From: Helichrysum umbraculigerum
Taxonomy: Eukaryota; Streptophyta; Magnoliopsida; Asterales; Asteraceae
Length of the DNA stretch: 64,000 nucleotides
Assembly (NCBI GenBank): GCA_949592205.1
Contig: CATIUR010000005.1
Location: 134,127,277-134,191,276, forward strand
Direction: 5' to 3'
The notes under the pieces are model-generated. The model was not told the DNA's origin. It worked only from the letters and a program-made list of their open reading frames with translations, and searched no databases. This document shows, piece after piece, positions 11,461 to 20,593 of this stretch. A program made the translations under genes and the position numbers. Every line of letters begins with the position of its first letter. Positions within the stretch are counted from its first letter, which is position 1.

Positions 11461-12575
11461 GCTTCTTCAATAAAAGAAATGAAGATACATGAGATTTTTT
11501 TTTTTTTTTTTTTTTTTGTAGGAACTTGTAATTGTCACAGATGTACATGTATAAAAGCAGTAATACATAACATCAACATGGAAAAATGACAATTAATATG
11601 AGTTGAAATAACAAGGAATATTTGATGGATAATGCGAATTCAAAGGTTACATCCTACAGAGATATTACAAAGGGTGTCGGGAATTATTACATCCGACTAG
11701 TTTATAGAGTAGTGCTAGATAGTCATTGGATTAAGAGATAGATTACAAGATAAAGACTACACTAGTCTTAATGTAGATTAATTTGTTCCATTAGCGCGAC
11801 AAGGCGGTCCGCGGTTTCTGCTAGTCTGTTGGTTTGCCTGGCGTTGTCTTCAACCAAAGCCAGTCATTGTGCTAGTGCTCGAGAGTGATCCTCAGTCTCC
11901 TGTGAACGTTGTTCACATTCCTCTAGTCGGTTTCTTACAAGTTCATCTGCACCTAATTCGGCGGTCATAGAATCCTGTATTATGCTTACAGAGAGGTTGG
12001 TATCCTCTTGTTCTCGCTGGAGTTGTGATATGTGATCAAGTGCTTGACGAAGCAGGTAGGTCAGTCGGTGTTGTTCCCGTTCAAGACTTTCGAGCCTTTG
12101 CTCTTGACGGTGGAATTGGGTAGCCAACACTGGCAACGTGAGATGTGCCGAGTTCTGAGAGTTATGAACAGGATAGGGGCTGGTTCGAGATGACCTTGTG
12201 TTCCTCCTGGCTACTCGTGGGTTCCGTGACCCATGTGAGCGAGAGTGTGACGGATTAGGTGGTGTGTTTGCCATTCCTGTGGCAGAGTGTAAGTAAGACG
12301 AGGCTAATATATATAAATATATAATGTCCAGCCTAGTGTCTAGCACGTATCAAGTAATGGTCCGGTTCTCTCGTGGTCAGAGTCAACTAACGTATTCCCG
12401 TTCAACATAATCGTTTCAGACCTTACATCATCTTTCCTTAATTGTACATAGTTGATCAGGCTATGTTAAATTAAAGTCGTATGCTGTAATTCCTGAACCA
12501 GTCATGCCTAATAAGAAATACTACCTAACGGTCATAGTCTAGGCCCACTAAATGCAACCTAGTTCACTATAACCT
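11461..12575 (-). other. GyC unit 1 leader between PBS and gag
   Basis: This is the 5' untranslated part of the element interior. From the PBS towards gag it holds the small upstream ORF (12274-11864), about 300 bases with no recognisable gene (11549-11863), an ATGTACATCTGTGA upstream ATG at 11548, and a 23-base A run (11495-11517). The upstream ATG begins a 69-codon frame that overlaps gag out of frame. Confidence 0.7.
11864..12274 (-). CDS. GyC unit 1 small upstream ORF with coiled coil (136 aa)
   Basis: This ORF lies between PBS and gag, where most gypsy elements have none. I chose the ATG at 12274 (MANTPPNPSHSR); an in-frame ATG at 12346 adds 24 hydrophobic residues. The N-terminal 45 residues are basic and rich in Ser, Arg and Pro. 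The rest is strongly heptad-like (about residues 55-136), with many Glu, Gln, Leu and Arg. It stops at TGA (11864-11866), but the same frame stays open and coiled-coil-like for about 30 more codons to about 11775, so the stop may be a mutation of CGA. I recognise no family. A Gag-associated or RNA-binding role is only a guess. Confidence 0.6.
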   Translation of the reverse strand: MANTPPNPSHSRSHGSRNPRVARRNTRSSRTSPYPVHNSQNSAHLTLPVLATQFHRQEQRLESLEREQHRLTYLLRQALDHISQLQREQEDTNLSVSIIQDSMTAELGADELVRNRLEECEQRSQETEDHSRALAQ

Positions 12576-12588
12576 GGCTCTGATACCA
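12576..12588 (-). promoter_or_regulatory. GyC unit 1 primer binding site (initiator Met tRNA type)
   Basis: Minus strand reads TGGTATCAGAGCC, three bases from the end of LTR2. It pairs with the 3' end of initiator Met tRNA and primes minus-strand cDNA. Confidence 0.92.
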
Positions 12589-12591
12589 ATC

Positions 12592-15019
12592 TGTAACACC
12601 CCCGAAATTCACTGTTTGGCGGAAGCAAGTTTTGGGATGCTACTAATCAAATATCACAGCACAAAGATAAAGTAAACGACATCTATATGCAACGTTTGTA
12701 AATTGGTTACATTCCATAGATATAATGTTTGAAAACTTAGTGTTTTCGTATACAAAAATGTAGTTTCCCTAGAGTCCACGCGTGTAGCGGGAGATTCTAT
12801 TACATAATCAAAATATACAAAAGATAATGCTAAGAATCTCCGTTAATGCAGTTGTGTTGAAATCATGCGACTCTAGCTAAAATCCTGGAGTAATCCTACT
12901 CCATCCGGGTACCTGAGAAAACATGCTAAAAAGTGTCAACCAAAAGGTTGGTGAATCTCACAGGTTTGTAAGTAATATCAGCTTTGAACACGAGATTTCA
13001 TCAGTAATGACCCCAGGCGTAAAATCAGCAATTTCAATCCAGAAATCGTAAACCAGTATTTGCAATCCAGCAAATGTAAGTAAGTAAGTTTATACCGTTG
13101 CCATGAGGCTCATAATCGAAGCTTAACCCGTAAGTAATAAGTTTGCTCCCGTGACATGCTCGTAATTGAGCAAGCATCAGTAACGAATAAGTAGTCACCC
13201 GTTTATACGTGTAAATCAGTACGTGGCAGCGCTACTGCCCCGGGCGGGGAGGGTCATTTCCCTAATGGGTCCATTAACTAGTGTTCGCGCTTAAGTTCAT
13301 AACTAACGATATATGATGGAGAGACTTCTGTTTGTAAGTAAACTCATGCAATTCCGTTTGGTATAGTAAACAGTTTTAGTACTTGTGTTCAAGGAAAAAT
13401 AGTAGCATGTATCTCCCCCAATAAGATAAACAGTAAAAGTGGAGCCGTAAGACTCACCTGAGTCTCGTAATAAGCCGTAGCAAATAGCAAGTAGTAAATA
13501 TAGCAAGTAGGTTCTCCGAACCCATAACCTTCAAATGCCTAAACATATGAGGTTATGTAAGTATGTGTCTCGTGAGACGTTTCGTTTAGTTGTACACAAC
13601 TAGTATATCCAATGTTTGTCCGTATGTCTGTAATTGTTTGTTTGTTGGAAAACATGTTTGGCCCGTTGGTGACGGTTTGTAGCAAAAATTCTAAAATGTT
13701 GACTTGCTACAGTAAATGTGCTACAGTGAATTGCTACAGTAAAATTTGACTTTTTGCTACAGTAACTTTGACTTTTTCTATAGTGAAAATCCTTTAAAAT
13801 TTCCAAGTTTTCTGTTTTCTGCGACATAATATGCGACACAAGGATTTATATGCGACACAAGGGTTGTGTCGCATGAAGGATGCGACACAAGAGCTCTGCG
13901 ACACAGTGGTTGTGTCGCAAAAGCTTGTGATGCTAATTCAATAGCGACATAAGGGTTGTGTCGTATAAAAATACGACATAATATGCGACATAGAGTGCGA
14001 CACAATATTGTGTCGCAAAGGTTACGACACTAAGGGTTGGTACGACACAAAATGCGACACAAATGGGTTTATGCGACACAGTGTGCGACACAAGGCTTGT
14101 GTCGCACGTATGAACACCAGCCCAGAAACTTTCGGGTTTCGAGATTTCCCGACCAAAAACGTAAATCTAACCCATTTTTGAGCTATAAAATCGTGTTTTC
14201 TTCATGTATTAGGTTATAACTATGTTGTGTACACATCAAAACATCAAAACATTACACCAAATGGAATAGATCTAAGATTTTAGAAATTTCTTACTTTTGC
14301 AAATCGAGCTAAATGGAGGATGAAATGATGAAAACGGTCTTGATATTCTTGCTCCACTCGTGATGGTGATTCCGAATATGAAATTTTCGTGGTCGAGATT
14401 TGATTCCGAAATTTTGGTGTAAATTGAGGTTGAGAGAGTTTGTGGTTTGTGTGTGTTTAGTTAGAATGAAAATGAAAGGAAGAAGTGGGTGTGGGGGTGG
14501 GGTTAGCTGATCCAAAAGACAAGGGAGGGGAAAACACTCCCTAAAATACCGTATTTACTCCGTGTCCTAATCGATTAATCGTTTGTTTTTATTATTTAAC
14601 CAAACCGTTATATTTAAAAATGTAACTGGAGTATTTAAATAAAATTACTTTAAAATTAATAATAAAAACACTTGTCGAAATATTTAAATTATTAATTTGC
14701 GTTTAGTACGTTTTTGTCGCATTATTTAAATGTCGTCGCGATAATATAAATAATGTTAGTTCAATTGTGTATTTTTATAACAAAAATACGTTCTCGTTAT
14801 TTAATTAACTTTCTGTCACCAACGTCCAAATAAACTGTGTCGGACTCCGTCCGGTTAATTCGTACGATTTGTCCAAATCGCGTAAGTACACACATATATA
14901 TATAAATCACCTTATATATATATACAAATAGAGCCTGTAATTAGTCCTATTACATTCTAATTACAACTAGTTACAAATAATTAGGCATAATTAAGTATCC
15001 TAAAAATGCGGTTGTTACA
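12592..15019 (-). repeat. GyC LTR2 (central, shared, mosaic LTR)
   Basis: It serves as 5' LTR of unit 1 and 3' LTR of unit 2. Left of about 13935 it carries LTR3-type bases at every position where LTR1 and LTR3 differ. From about 14572 rightwards it carries LTR1-type bases at the four positions where LTR3 differs. The switch lies within 13936-14571. Its inverted-motif array is at 13820-14106. Confidence 0.93.
12913..13457 (-). promoter_or_regulatory. Candidate LTR intron of GyC (LTR2 copy)
   Basis: On the minus strand a consensus donor CTCAG/GTGAGT starts at 13457. An acceptor TTTTCTCAG/GTA ends at 12913, giving 545 bp. A CAACC/GGTTG hairpin (12937-12950) sits just upstream of the acceptor. 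Equivalent pairs occur at 20915-21459 (LTR3) and, with the acceptor AG mutated, at 4911-5455 (LTR1). Matching pairs are present in GyA, GyB and GyD. Splicing is inferred, not shown. Confidence 0.5.
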
Positions 15020-15054
15020 TTCTCCCCTTGTTAAAGAAATTTCGTCCCGAAATT
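15020..15054 (-). promoter_or_regulatory. GyC unit 2 polypurine tract and pol-stop hairpin
   Basis: Identical to 7018-7052: AACAAGGGGAGAA next to LTR2, preceded by the AATTTCG/CGAAATT hairpin overlapping the pol stop. Confidence 0.8.
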
Positions 15055-16564
15055 AGCTTGAGTGCACGGACGGTGCGTTACCTGGGAAGAGATGTGGGTA
15101 TTTCTGTCGCATTTGGTCTTCCCGTTCCCAGGTGAACTCAGGGCCACGCCTAGAATTCCACCTGACTTTTACGATGGGAATACGACTTTGTTTCAATCGT
15201 TTGACCTCACGGTCCATGATTTCCATAGGTACCTCGACAAAATGAAGTTTGTCATCGATTCGAATTTCGTCGAGCGGTATAATCAGTGTCTCATCAGACA
15301 GACATTTCTTCAAGTTAGAAATGTGGAATGTGTTGTGAACGCTGCTAAGCTCAGCAGGAAGTTGTAGGCGGTATGCCACTGGACCAATCCTTTCAAGGAT
15401 TTCGAATGGCCCGATGTATCTGGGGTTTAGTTTGCCTCGTTTTCCGAATCGAATGACACCCTTCCACGGTGCCACTTTGAGAAGTACCTTGTCCCCAACC
15501 TGGAACTCAAGGTGTTTGCGTCTCACGTCAGCATAGCTTTTCTGACGATCACGTGCGGCTTTCAGCCGGTTTTGAATACCGATGATTTTCTCAGTAGTTT
15601 CATGAATGATATCTGGACCCGTGAGTTGGGAATCTCCTAACTCTGTCCAACAGATAGGTGATCGGCACTTACGTCCGTAGAGTGCCTCGAAGGGGGCAGC
15701 CTTAATGCTGGTATGGTAACTATTGTTGTACGAGAACTCGCACAACGGTAAGTGATTTTCCCAAGAAGTACCGAAGTCAACTACGCAGGCTCGTAGCATA
15801 TCCTCCAGTGTTTGAATAGTTCGCTCGCTTTGGCCATCGGTTTGCGGGTGATAAGCAGTACTCATATCCAGACGAGTACCAAGAGATTTCTGTAGTGATT
15901 GCCAAAAGTTAGAAGTAAAACGGCTGTCCCTATCCGAGATGATCGAGATAGGTACACCGTGTCGCGAGATGATTTCTTTGACGTAGATGCGAGTCAGACG
16001 CTCCATTTTGTCGGTTTCCTTAATGGCCAGAAAATGAGCAGATTTCGTGAGACGGTCCACGATCACCCAAATGGTATTGCAACCACTCGAAGTTTTTGGT
16101 AGTTTGGTAATGAAGTCCATGGAAATTTGTTCCCATTTCCATTGGGGAATTTCAGGTTGTTGGAGCAACCCCGAGGGTCTTTGGTGTTCGGCCTTGACTT
16201 TGGAACAGGTTAGACATTTATTGACGTACTTGGCGATGTCAGCTTTCATGTTAGGCCACCAATACAACCCTTTGACGTCGTGATACATCTTGTCAGAACC
16301 AGGATGTATAGAGTATCGAGATTTGTGAGCTTCAGCCATCACCAAATCTCGCAAGTTTCCGAATTTAGGTAACCACACCCGGTTAGAGAGATATCGAGTT
16401 CCATCGGGTTTGATTTCGAATTGTTTATCCAAGCCTCGCAAGGCTTCATTTTTCAAGTTTTCATCGTTGAGTGCTTCAAGTTGAGCGGTAAGGATTTGAG
16501 CAGGGAACTCGTTACGAATTTTCATGGAAAGTGCTCGGACTCGAAGAGGTTTCACTCGTTCTTT
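15053..16564 (-). CDS. GyC unit 2 integrase with chromodomain-like tail
   Basis: The translation is identical to the unit 1 copy at 7051-8562, including the DD35E residues and the chromodomain-like end. It is separated from the upstream ORF by the same in-frame TGA (16565-16567). It is not an independent insertion: it arose with the rest of unit 2 by duplication. Confidence 0.9.
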   Translation of the reverse strand, partial: KERVKPLRVRALSMKIRNEFPAQILTAQLEALNDENLKNEALRGLDKQFEIKPDGTRYLSNRVWLPKFGNLRDLVMAEAHKSRYSIHPGSDKMYHDVKGLYWWPNMKADIAKYVNKCLTCSKVKAEHQRPSGLLQQPEIPQWKWEQISMDFITKLPKTSSGCNTIWVIVDRLTKSAHFLAIKETDKMERLTRIYVKEIISRHGVPISIISDRDSRFTSNFWQSLQKSLGTRLDMSTAYHPQTDGQSERTIQTLEDMLRACVVDFGTSWENHLPLCEFSYNNSYHTSIKAAPFEALYGRKCRSPICWTELGDSQLTGPDIIHETTEKIIGIQNRLKAARDRQKSYADVRRKHLEFQVGDKVLLKVAPWKGVIRFGKRGKLNPRYIGPFEILERIGPVAYRLQLPAELSSVHNTFHISNLKKCLSDETLIIPLDEIRIDDKLHFVEVPMEIMDREVKRLKQSRIPIVKVRWNSRRGPEFTWEREDQMRQKYPHLFPGNAPSVHSS

Positions 16565-19462
16565 TCAGCTTAAGGCATCGGAAACTACATTAGCCTTGCC
16601 CGGGTGGTATTTGATCTCGCAGTCGTAGTCACTAAGTAACTCAACCCAGCGACGTTGCCTCATGTTTAGATCTTTCTGATCGAATATGTGTTGGTGACTT
16701 TTGTGATCGGTAAAGATAGTGCTTTTCGTACCGTAGAGATAATATCTCCAGATTTTCAATGCGAAGACCACAGCACCTAACTCGAGGTCGTGGGTCGTAT
16801 AGTTTTTCTCGTGGATTTTTAGTTGTCGTGAGGCATAGGCAATGACTTTTTCTCGTTGCATTAACACACAACCAAGTCCTTGGTGTGAGGCGTCGCAGTA
16901 AACTACGAAATCGTCGGTGCCCTCGGGTAAGGACAAGATTGGTGCACTGCAAAGTTTGTTTTTCAATAGCTGGAAAGCTGACACTTGTTTATCAGTCCAA
17001 TCGAACTTCTTATCTTTCTGAGTCAGTGTGGTTAGGGGAACAGCTATTCTTGAAAAGTTTTCGATGAATCGGCGGTAATAACCAGCAAGACCTAAGAATT
17101 GTCTCACTTCGGTTGGAGTGGTCGGTGACTCCCAGCCCTTGATTGCTTCAATCTTGGCGGGATCAACATGAATTCCCTGGCTGTCAATCACGTGCCCTAG
17201 GAATTGAACAGTTCGAATCCAGAACTCACACTTAGAGAATTTGGCATATAACTCTTCGTGTCTAAGAAGTCCTAGAATGGTTTTCAGATGTTGAGCATGT
17301 TCCTGCTCATTGCGAGAGTAAATCAGAATATCATCGATGAACACAATGACGAATTTGTCAAGATATGGTTTGCACACCCGATTCATAAGGTCCATGAATA
17401 CAGCCGGTGCGTTGGTTAAACCGAATGGCATTACTTGGAATTCGTAATGCCCGTAACGAGTCCGGAAAGCTGTCTTTGGAATGTCATTGTCGCTGACTCG
17501 GAGTTGATGGTAACCTGATCGTAGATCAATCTTTGAGTAAACACTCGATCCCTGGAGTTGGTCAAATAGGTCATCGATTCTAGGAAGCGGGTACCGATTC
17601 TTTATGGTTAGCTTATTCAGCTCTCGGTAATCGATACACATGCGGAAAGATCCATCTTTCTTTTTCACGAATAAGACCGGAGCTCCCCAAGGCGAGGAAC
17701 TTGGTCGAATGAATCCTCTGTCCAGGAGTTCCTGTAGTTGGTTAGACAACTCCTGCATTTCGGATGGTGCTAAACGGTAAGGGGCTCGTGCCACGGGTGC
17801 AGCTCCGGGCACAAGTTCGATTTGAAATTCAACTTGTCTAGGTGGCGGAAGTCCGGGCAAGTCTTCAGGAAAGACTTCCGGGAAATCCCGCACGATCGGA
17901 ACATCCTCAAGTCGCTTCTCCTCCGACTTCTTCTCCGTTACATGTGCGAGGATGGCTTGATACCCTTTTCGTAGGTATTTTCTAGTTTTCAGACAGGAGA
18001 CAATATTCAAATTTCGTCTGCCTGTCTCCCCTTGTAGGACTAAGGTTCCACCGGAGAAAAGAGGTATGCGAACGAGTTTGTCATGACAGATGATTTCAGC
18101 TCGGTGCTTGGATAACCAATCCATACCGACAATAATATCGAAGCTGCCGATCTCGACGGGGATTAAATCAATGGGAAACGTTTTGTTCGTAAGGTTAAGT
18201 GTACAGTTGTGTATGATGCTATCAGTCTCAATCAGTTTGCCGTTAGCTAATTCAACAATGTATTTAGTATCTAAGGCAGTGGGAGTTATATCAAGTAAAG
18301 GGCTAAATTTCTCAGAAATGAAGCTTCTATCGGCACCGGTATCAAATAATACAGAAGCAGTAAGGTCGTTGAGAAGGAACGTACCCGTCACGACATTCGT
18401 GTCTTGCCTGGCTTCCCCAGCCTTGATAACAAATGATCTGCCGCGAGCAGGGTTGTTGTTGTTTTTCAGCTTTGGGCAATCTTTCTTGAAGTGCCCTGAA
18501 TTTCCGCACCCAAAGCAGGCCTTTGGTGCATTAGGGTTGGGGGTAGAAATGTTGGTTCGGCAATCCTTGGCTAGATGCCCGAACCGTTTGCAGTTGGAGC
18601 AAGGGCAAGAACCGTCATGATGGCGGTTGCATTTGGGACAGAAGGGTCTGCTCCCGCTGTACCCTTTCTTCTCCGAAGTTCCAGATGAATAAGCCTTAAC
18701 GAACTCAGGCTTTTTGTTGGAGGTTTGGTTGGATGAGTTGGGGTTTCCTTCCCATTTGCGTTTGTTGTTTGCAGATGGGGCTGAAGTTGTGCCACGGCGG
18801 ACAGAATTTGCCGTTAGTTCATGGGCCATACGGATGGCGCTCTGAATAGTACCCGGTTTGGATGAAGTCACCAGGTCTTGAAGTCTCTCGGGAAGTCCAT
18901 CAACGAATTTCTCGATCCTCTTGTACTCAGGATCGACCATGGTTGGGCACAGAAGTGCCAGTTGGTGGAAACGGTTGGTGTATCCGGTGATGTCATCACC
19001 CTGCATCTTGTGGTTCCAGAATTCCATTTCTAGCTGTTTCAATTCATCCCTGGGGCAGTACTCGCCCCTCAACATCTCCTTCAAATCCTCCCACGGGAGT
19101 TTGTAAGCATTAGAAACGCTCACAGTTTGGGCATAGGTGTTCCACCAGGTGAGCGCGGTGTCAGTAAAAGTACTAACGGAGAACTTAACCTTGTCTCCCT
19201 CCGCACAGTTGCAAATAAGGAATACAGATTCGACTTTCTCGATCCAGCGTACTAGACCGATAGCTCCCTCAGTACCTGCAAAGTTCAGAGGTTTGCAGTT
19301 TTGAAAGTCCTTGTAAGAACAAGGTTTAGCAGCAGGGGTTTCAGCGGCATCGCTGTTCCTCGCGGAATTTTGTGGAGTATTCCGAGCCAAGGCTTCCGTA
19401 ACAGCCTGGGTTATAAGAGAGGTAATCTGGGCATCGGTGTATGGGCTTGTCTTTGGCGGCAT
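16565..19462 (-). CDS. GyC unit 2 Gag-protease-RT-RNase H polyprotein (965 aa)
   Basis: Identical in translation to 8563-11460: two zinc knuckles, LFDTGADRS protease, FIDD reverse transcriptase and YCDAS RNase H, ending DALS then TGA. Its own upstream region (19497-19519) has the same 23-base A run as unit 1. Homopolymers drift fast, so the equal length supports a recent duplication. Confidence 0.93.
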   Translation of the reverse strand: MPPKTSPYTDAQITSLITQAVTEALARNTPQNSARNSDAAETPAAKPCSYKDFQNCKPLNFAGTEGAIGLVRWIEKVESVFLICNCAEGDKVKFSVSTFTDTALTWWNTYAQTVSVSNAYKLPWEDLKEMLRGEYCPRDELKQLEMEFWNHKMQGDDITGYTNRFHQLALLCPTMVDPEYKRIEKFVDGLPERLQDLVTSSKPGTIQSAIRMAHELTANSVRRGTTSAPSANNKRKWEGNPNSSNQTSNKKPEFVKAYSSGTSEKKGYSGSRPFCPKCNRHHDGSCPCSNCKRFGHLAKDCRTNISTPNPNAPKACFGCGNSGHFKKDCPKLKNNNNPARGRSFVIKAGEARQDTNVVTGTFLLNDLTASVLFDTGADRSFISEKFSPLLDITPTALDTKYIVELANGKLIETDSIIHNCTLNLTNKTFPIDLIPVEIGSFDIIVGMDWLSKHRAEIICHDKLVRIPLFSGGTLVLQGETGRRNLNIVSCLKTRKYLRKGYQAILAHVTEKKSEEKRLEDVPIVRDFPEVFPEDLPGLPPPRQVEFQIELVPGAAPVARAPYRLAPSEMQELSNQLQELLDRGFIRPSSSPWGAPVLFVKKKDGSFRMCIDYRELNKLTIKNRYPLPRIDDLFDQLQGSSVYSKIDLRSGYHQLRVSDNDIPKTAFRTRYGHYEFQVMPFGLTNAPAVFMDLMNRVCKPYLDKFVIVFIDDILIYSRNEQEHAQHLKTILGLLRHEELYAKFSKCEFWIRTVQFLGHVIDSQGIHVDPAKIEAIKGWESPTTPTEVRQFLGLAGYYRRFIENFSRIAVPLTTLTQKDKKFDWTDKQVSAFQLLKNKLCSAPILSLPEGTDDFVVYCDASHQGLGCVLMQREKVIAYASRQLKIHEKNYTTHDLELGAVVFALKIWRYYLYGTKSTIFTDHKSHQHIFDQKDLNMRQRRWVELLSDYDCEIKYHPGKANVVSDALS

Positions 19463-20577
19463 GCTTCTTCAATAAAAGAAATGAAGATACATGAGATTTT
19501 TTTTTTTTTTTTTTTTTTTGTAGGAACTTGTAATTGTCACAGATGTACATGTATAAAAGCAGTAATACATAACATCAACATGGAAAAATGACAATTAATA
19601 TGAGTTGAAATAACAAGGAATATTTGATGGATAATGCGAATTCAAAGGTTACATCCTACAGAGATATTACAAAGGGTGTCGGGAATTATTACATCCGACT
19701 AGTTTATAGAGTAGTGCTAGATAGTCATTGGATTAAGAGATAGATTACAAGATAAAGACTACACTAGTCTTAATGTAGATTAATTTGTTCCATTAGCGCG
19801 ACAAGGCGGTCCGCGGTTTCTGCTAGTCTGTTGGTTTGCCTGGCGTTGTCTTCAACCAAAGCCAGTCATTGTGCTAGTGCTCGAGAGTGATCCTCAGTCT
19901 CCTGTGAACGTTGTTCACATTCCTCTAGTCGGTTTCTTACAAGTTCATCTGCACCTAATTCGGCGGTCATAGAATCCTGTATTATGCTTACAGAGAGGTT
20001 GGTATCCTCTTGTTCTCGCTGGAGTTGTGATATGTGATCAAGTGCTTGACGAAGCAGGTAGGTCAGTCGGTGTTGTTCCCGTTCAAGACTTTCGAGCCTT
20101 TGCTCTTGACGGTGGAATTGGGTAGCCAACACTGGCAACGTGAGATGTGCCGAGTTCTGAGAGTTATGAACAGGATAGGGGCTGGTTCGAGATGACCTTG
20201 TGTTCCTCCTGGCTACTCGTGGGTTCCGTGACCCATGTGAGCGAGAGTGTGACGGATTAGGTGGTGTGTTTGCCATTCCTGTGGCAGAGTGTAAGTAAGA
20301 CGAGGCTAATATATATAAATATATAATGTCCAGCCTAGTGTCTAGCACGTATCAAGTAATGGTCCGGTTCTCTCGTGGTCAGAGTCAACTAACGTATTCC
20401 CGTTCAACATAATCGTTTCAGACCTTACATCATCTTTCCTTAATTGTACATAGTTGATCAGGCTATGTTAAATTAAAGTCGTATGCTGTAATTCCTGAAC
20501 CAGTCATGCCTAATAAGAAATACTACCTAACGGTCATAGTCTAGGCCCACTAAATGCAACCTAGTTCACTATAACCT
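19463..20577 (-). other. GyC unit 2 leader
   Basis: Same content as 11461-12575: PBS-proximal leader, small ORF (20276-19866), about 300 bases without a gene, upstream ATG at 19550 and a 23-base A run. Confidence 0.7.
19866..20276 (-). CDS. GyC unit 2 small upstream ORF with coiled coil (136 aa)
   Basis: Second copy of the 11864-12274 ORF with the same translation and the same TGA, after which the frame again remains open. A basic Ser/Arg/Pro-rich start is followed by a long heptad region. No family recognised. Confidence 0.6.
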   Translation of the reverse strand: MANTPPNPSHSRSHGSRNPRVARRNTRSSRTSPYPVHNSQNSAHLTLPVLATQFHRQEQRLESLEREQHRLTYLLRQALDHISQLQREQEDTNLSVSIIQDSMTAELGADELVRNRLEECEQRSQETEDHSRALAQ

Positions 20578-20590
20578 GGCTCTGATACCA
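20578..20590 (-). promoter_or_regulatory. GyC unit 2 primer binding site
   Basis: Minus strand TGGTATCAGAGCC three bases from LTR3, as in unit 1. Confidence 0.92.
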
Positions 20591-20593
20591 ATC

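Noticed and set aside
12576..12591. tRNA gene next to the LTRs
   Set aside because: Only 12-13 bases match the initiator Met tRNA 3' end; these are primer binding sites.
12592..15019. Tandem GyC array as two separate insertions or an insertion of one unit into another
   Set aside because: There is no target duplication around LTR2, the unit boundaries are exact and LTR2 is a mosaic of LTR1 and LTR3. Integration of a pre-formed tandem cDNA is less likely but not excluded.
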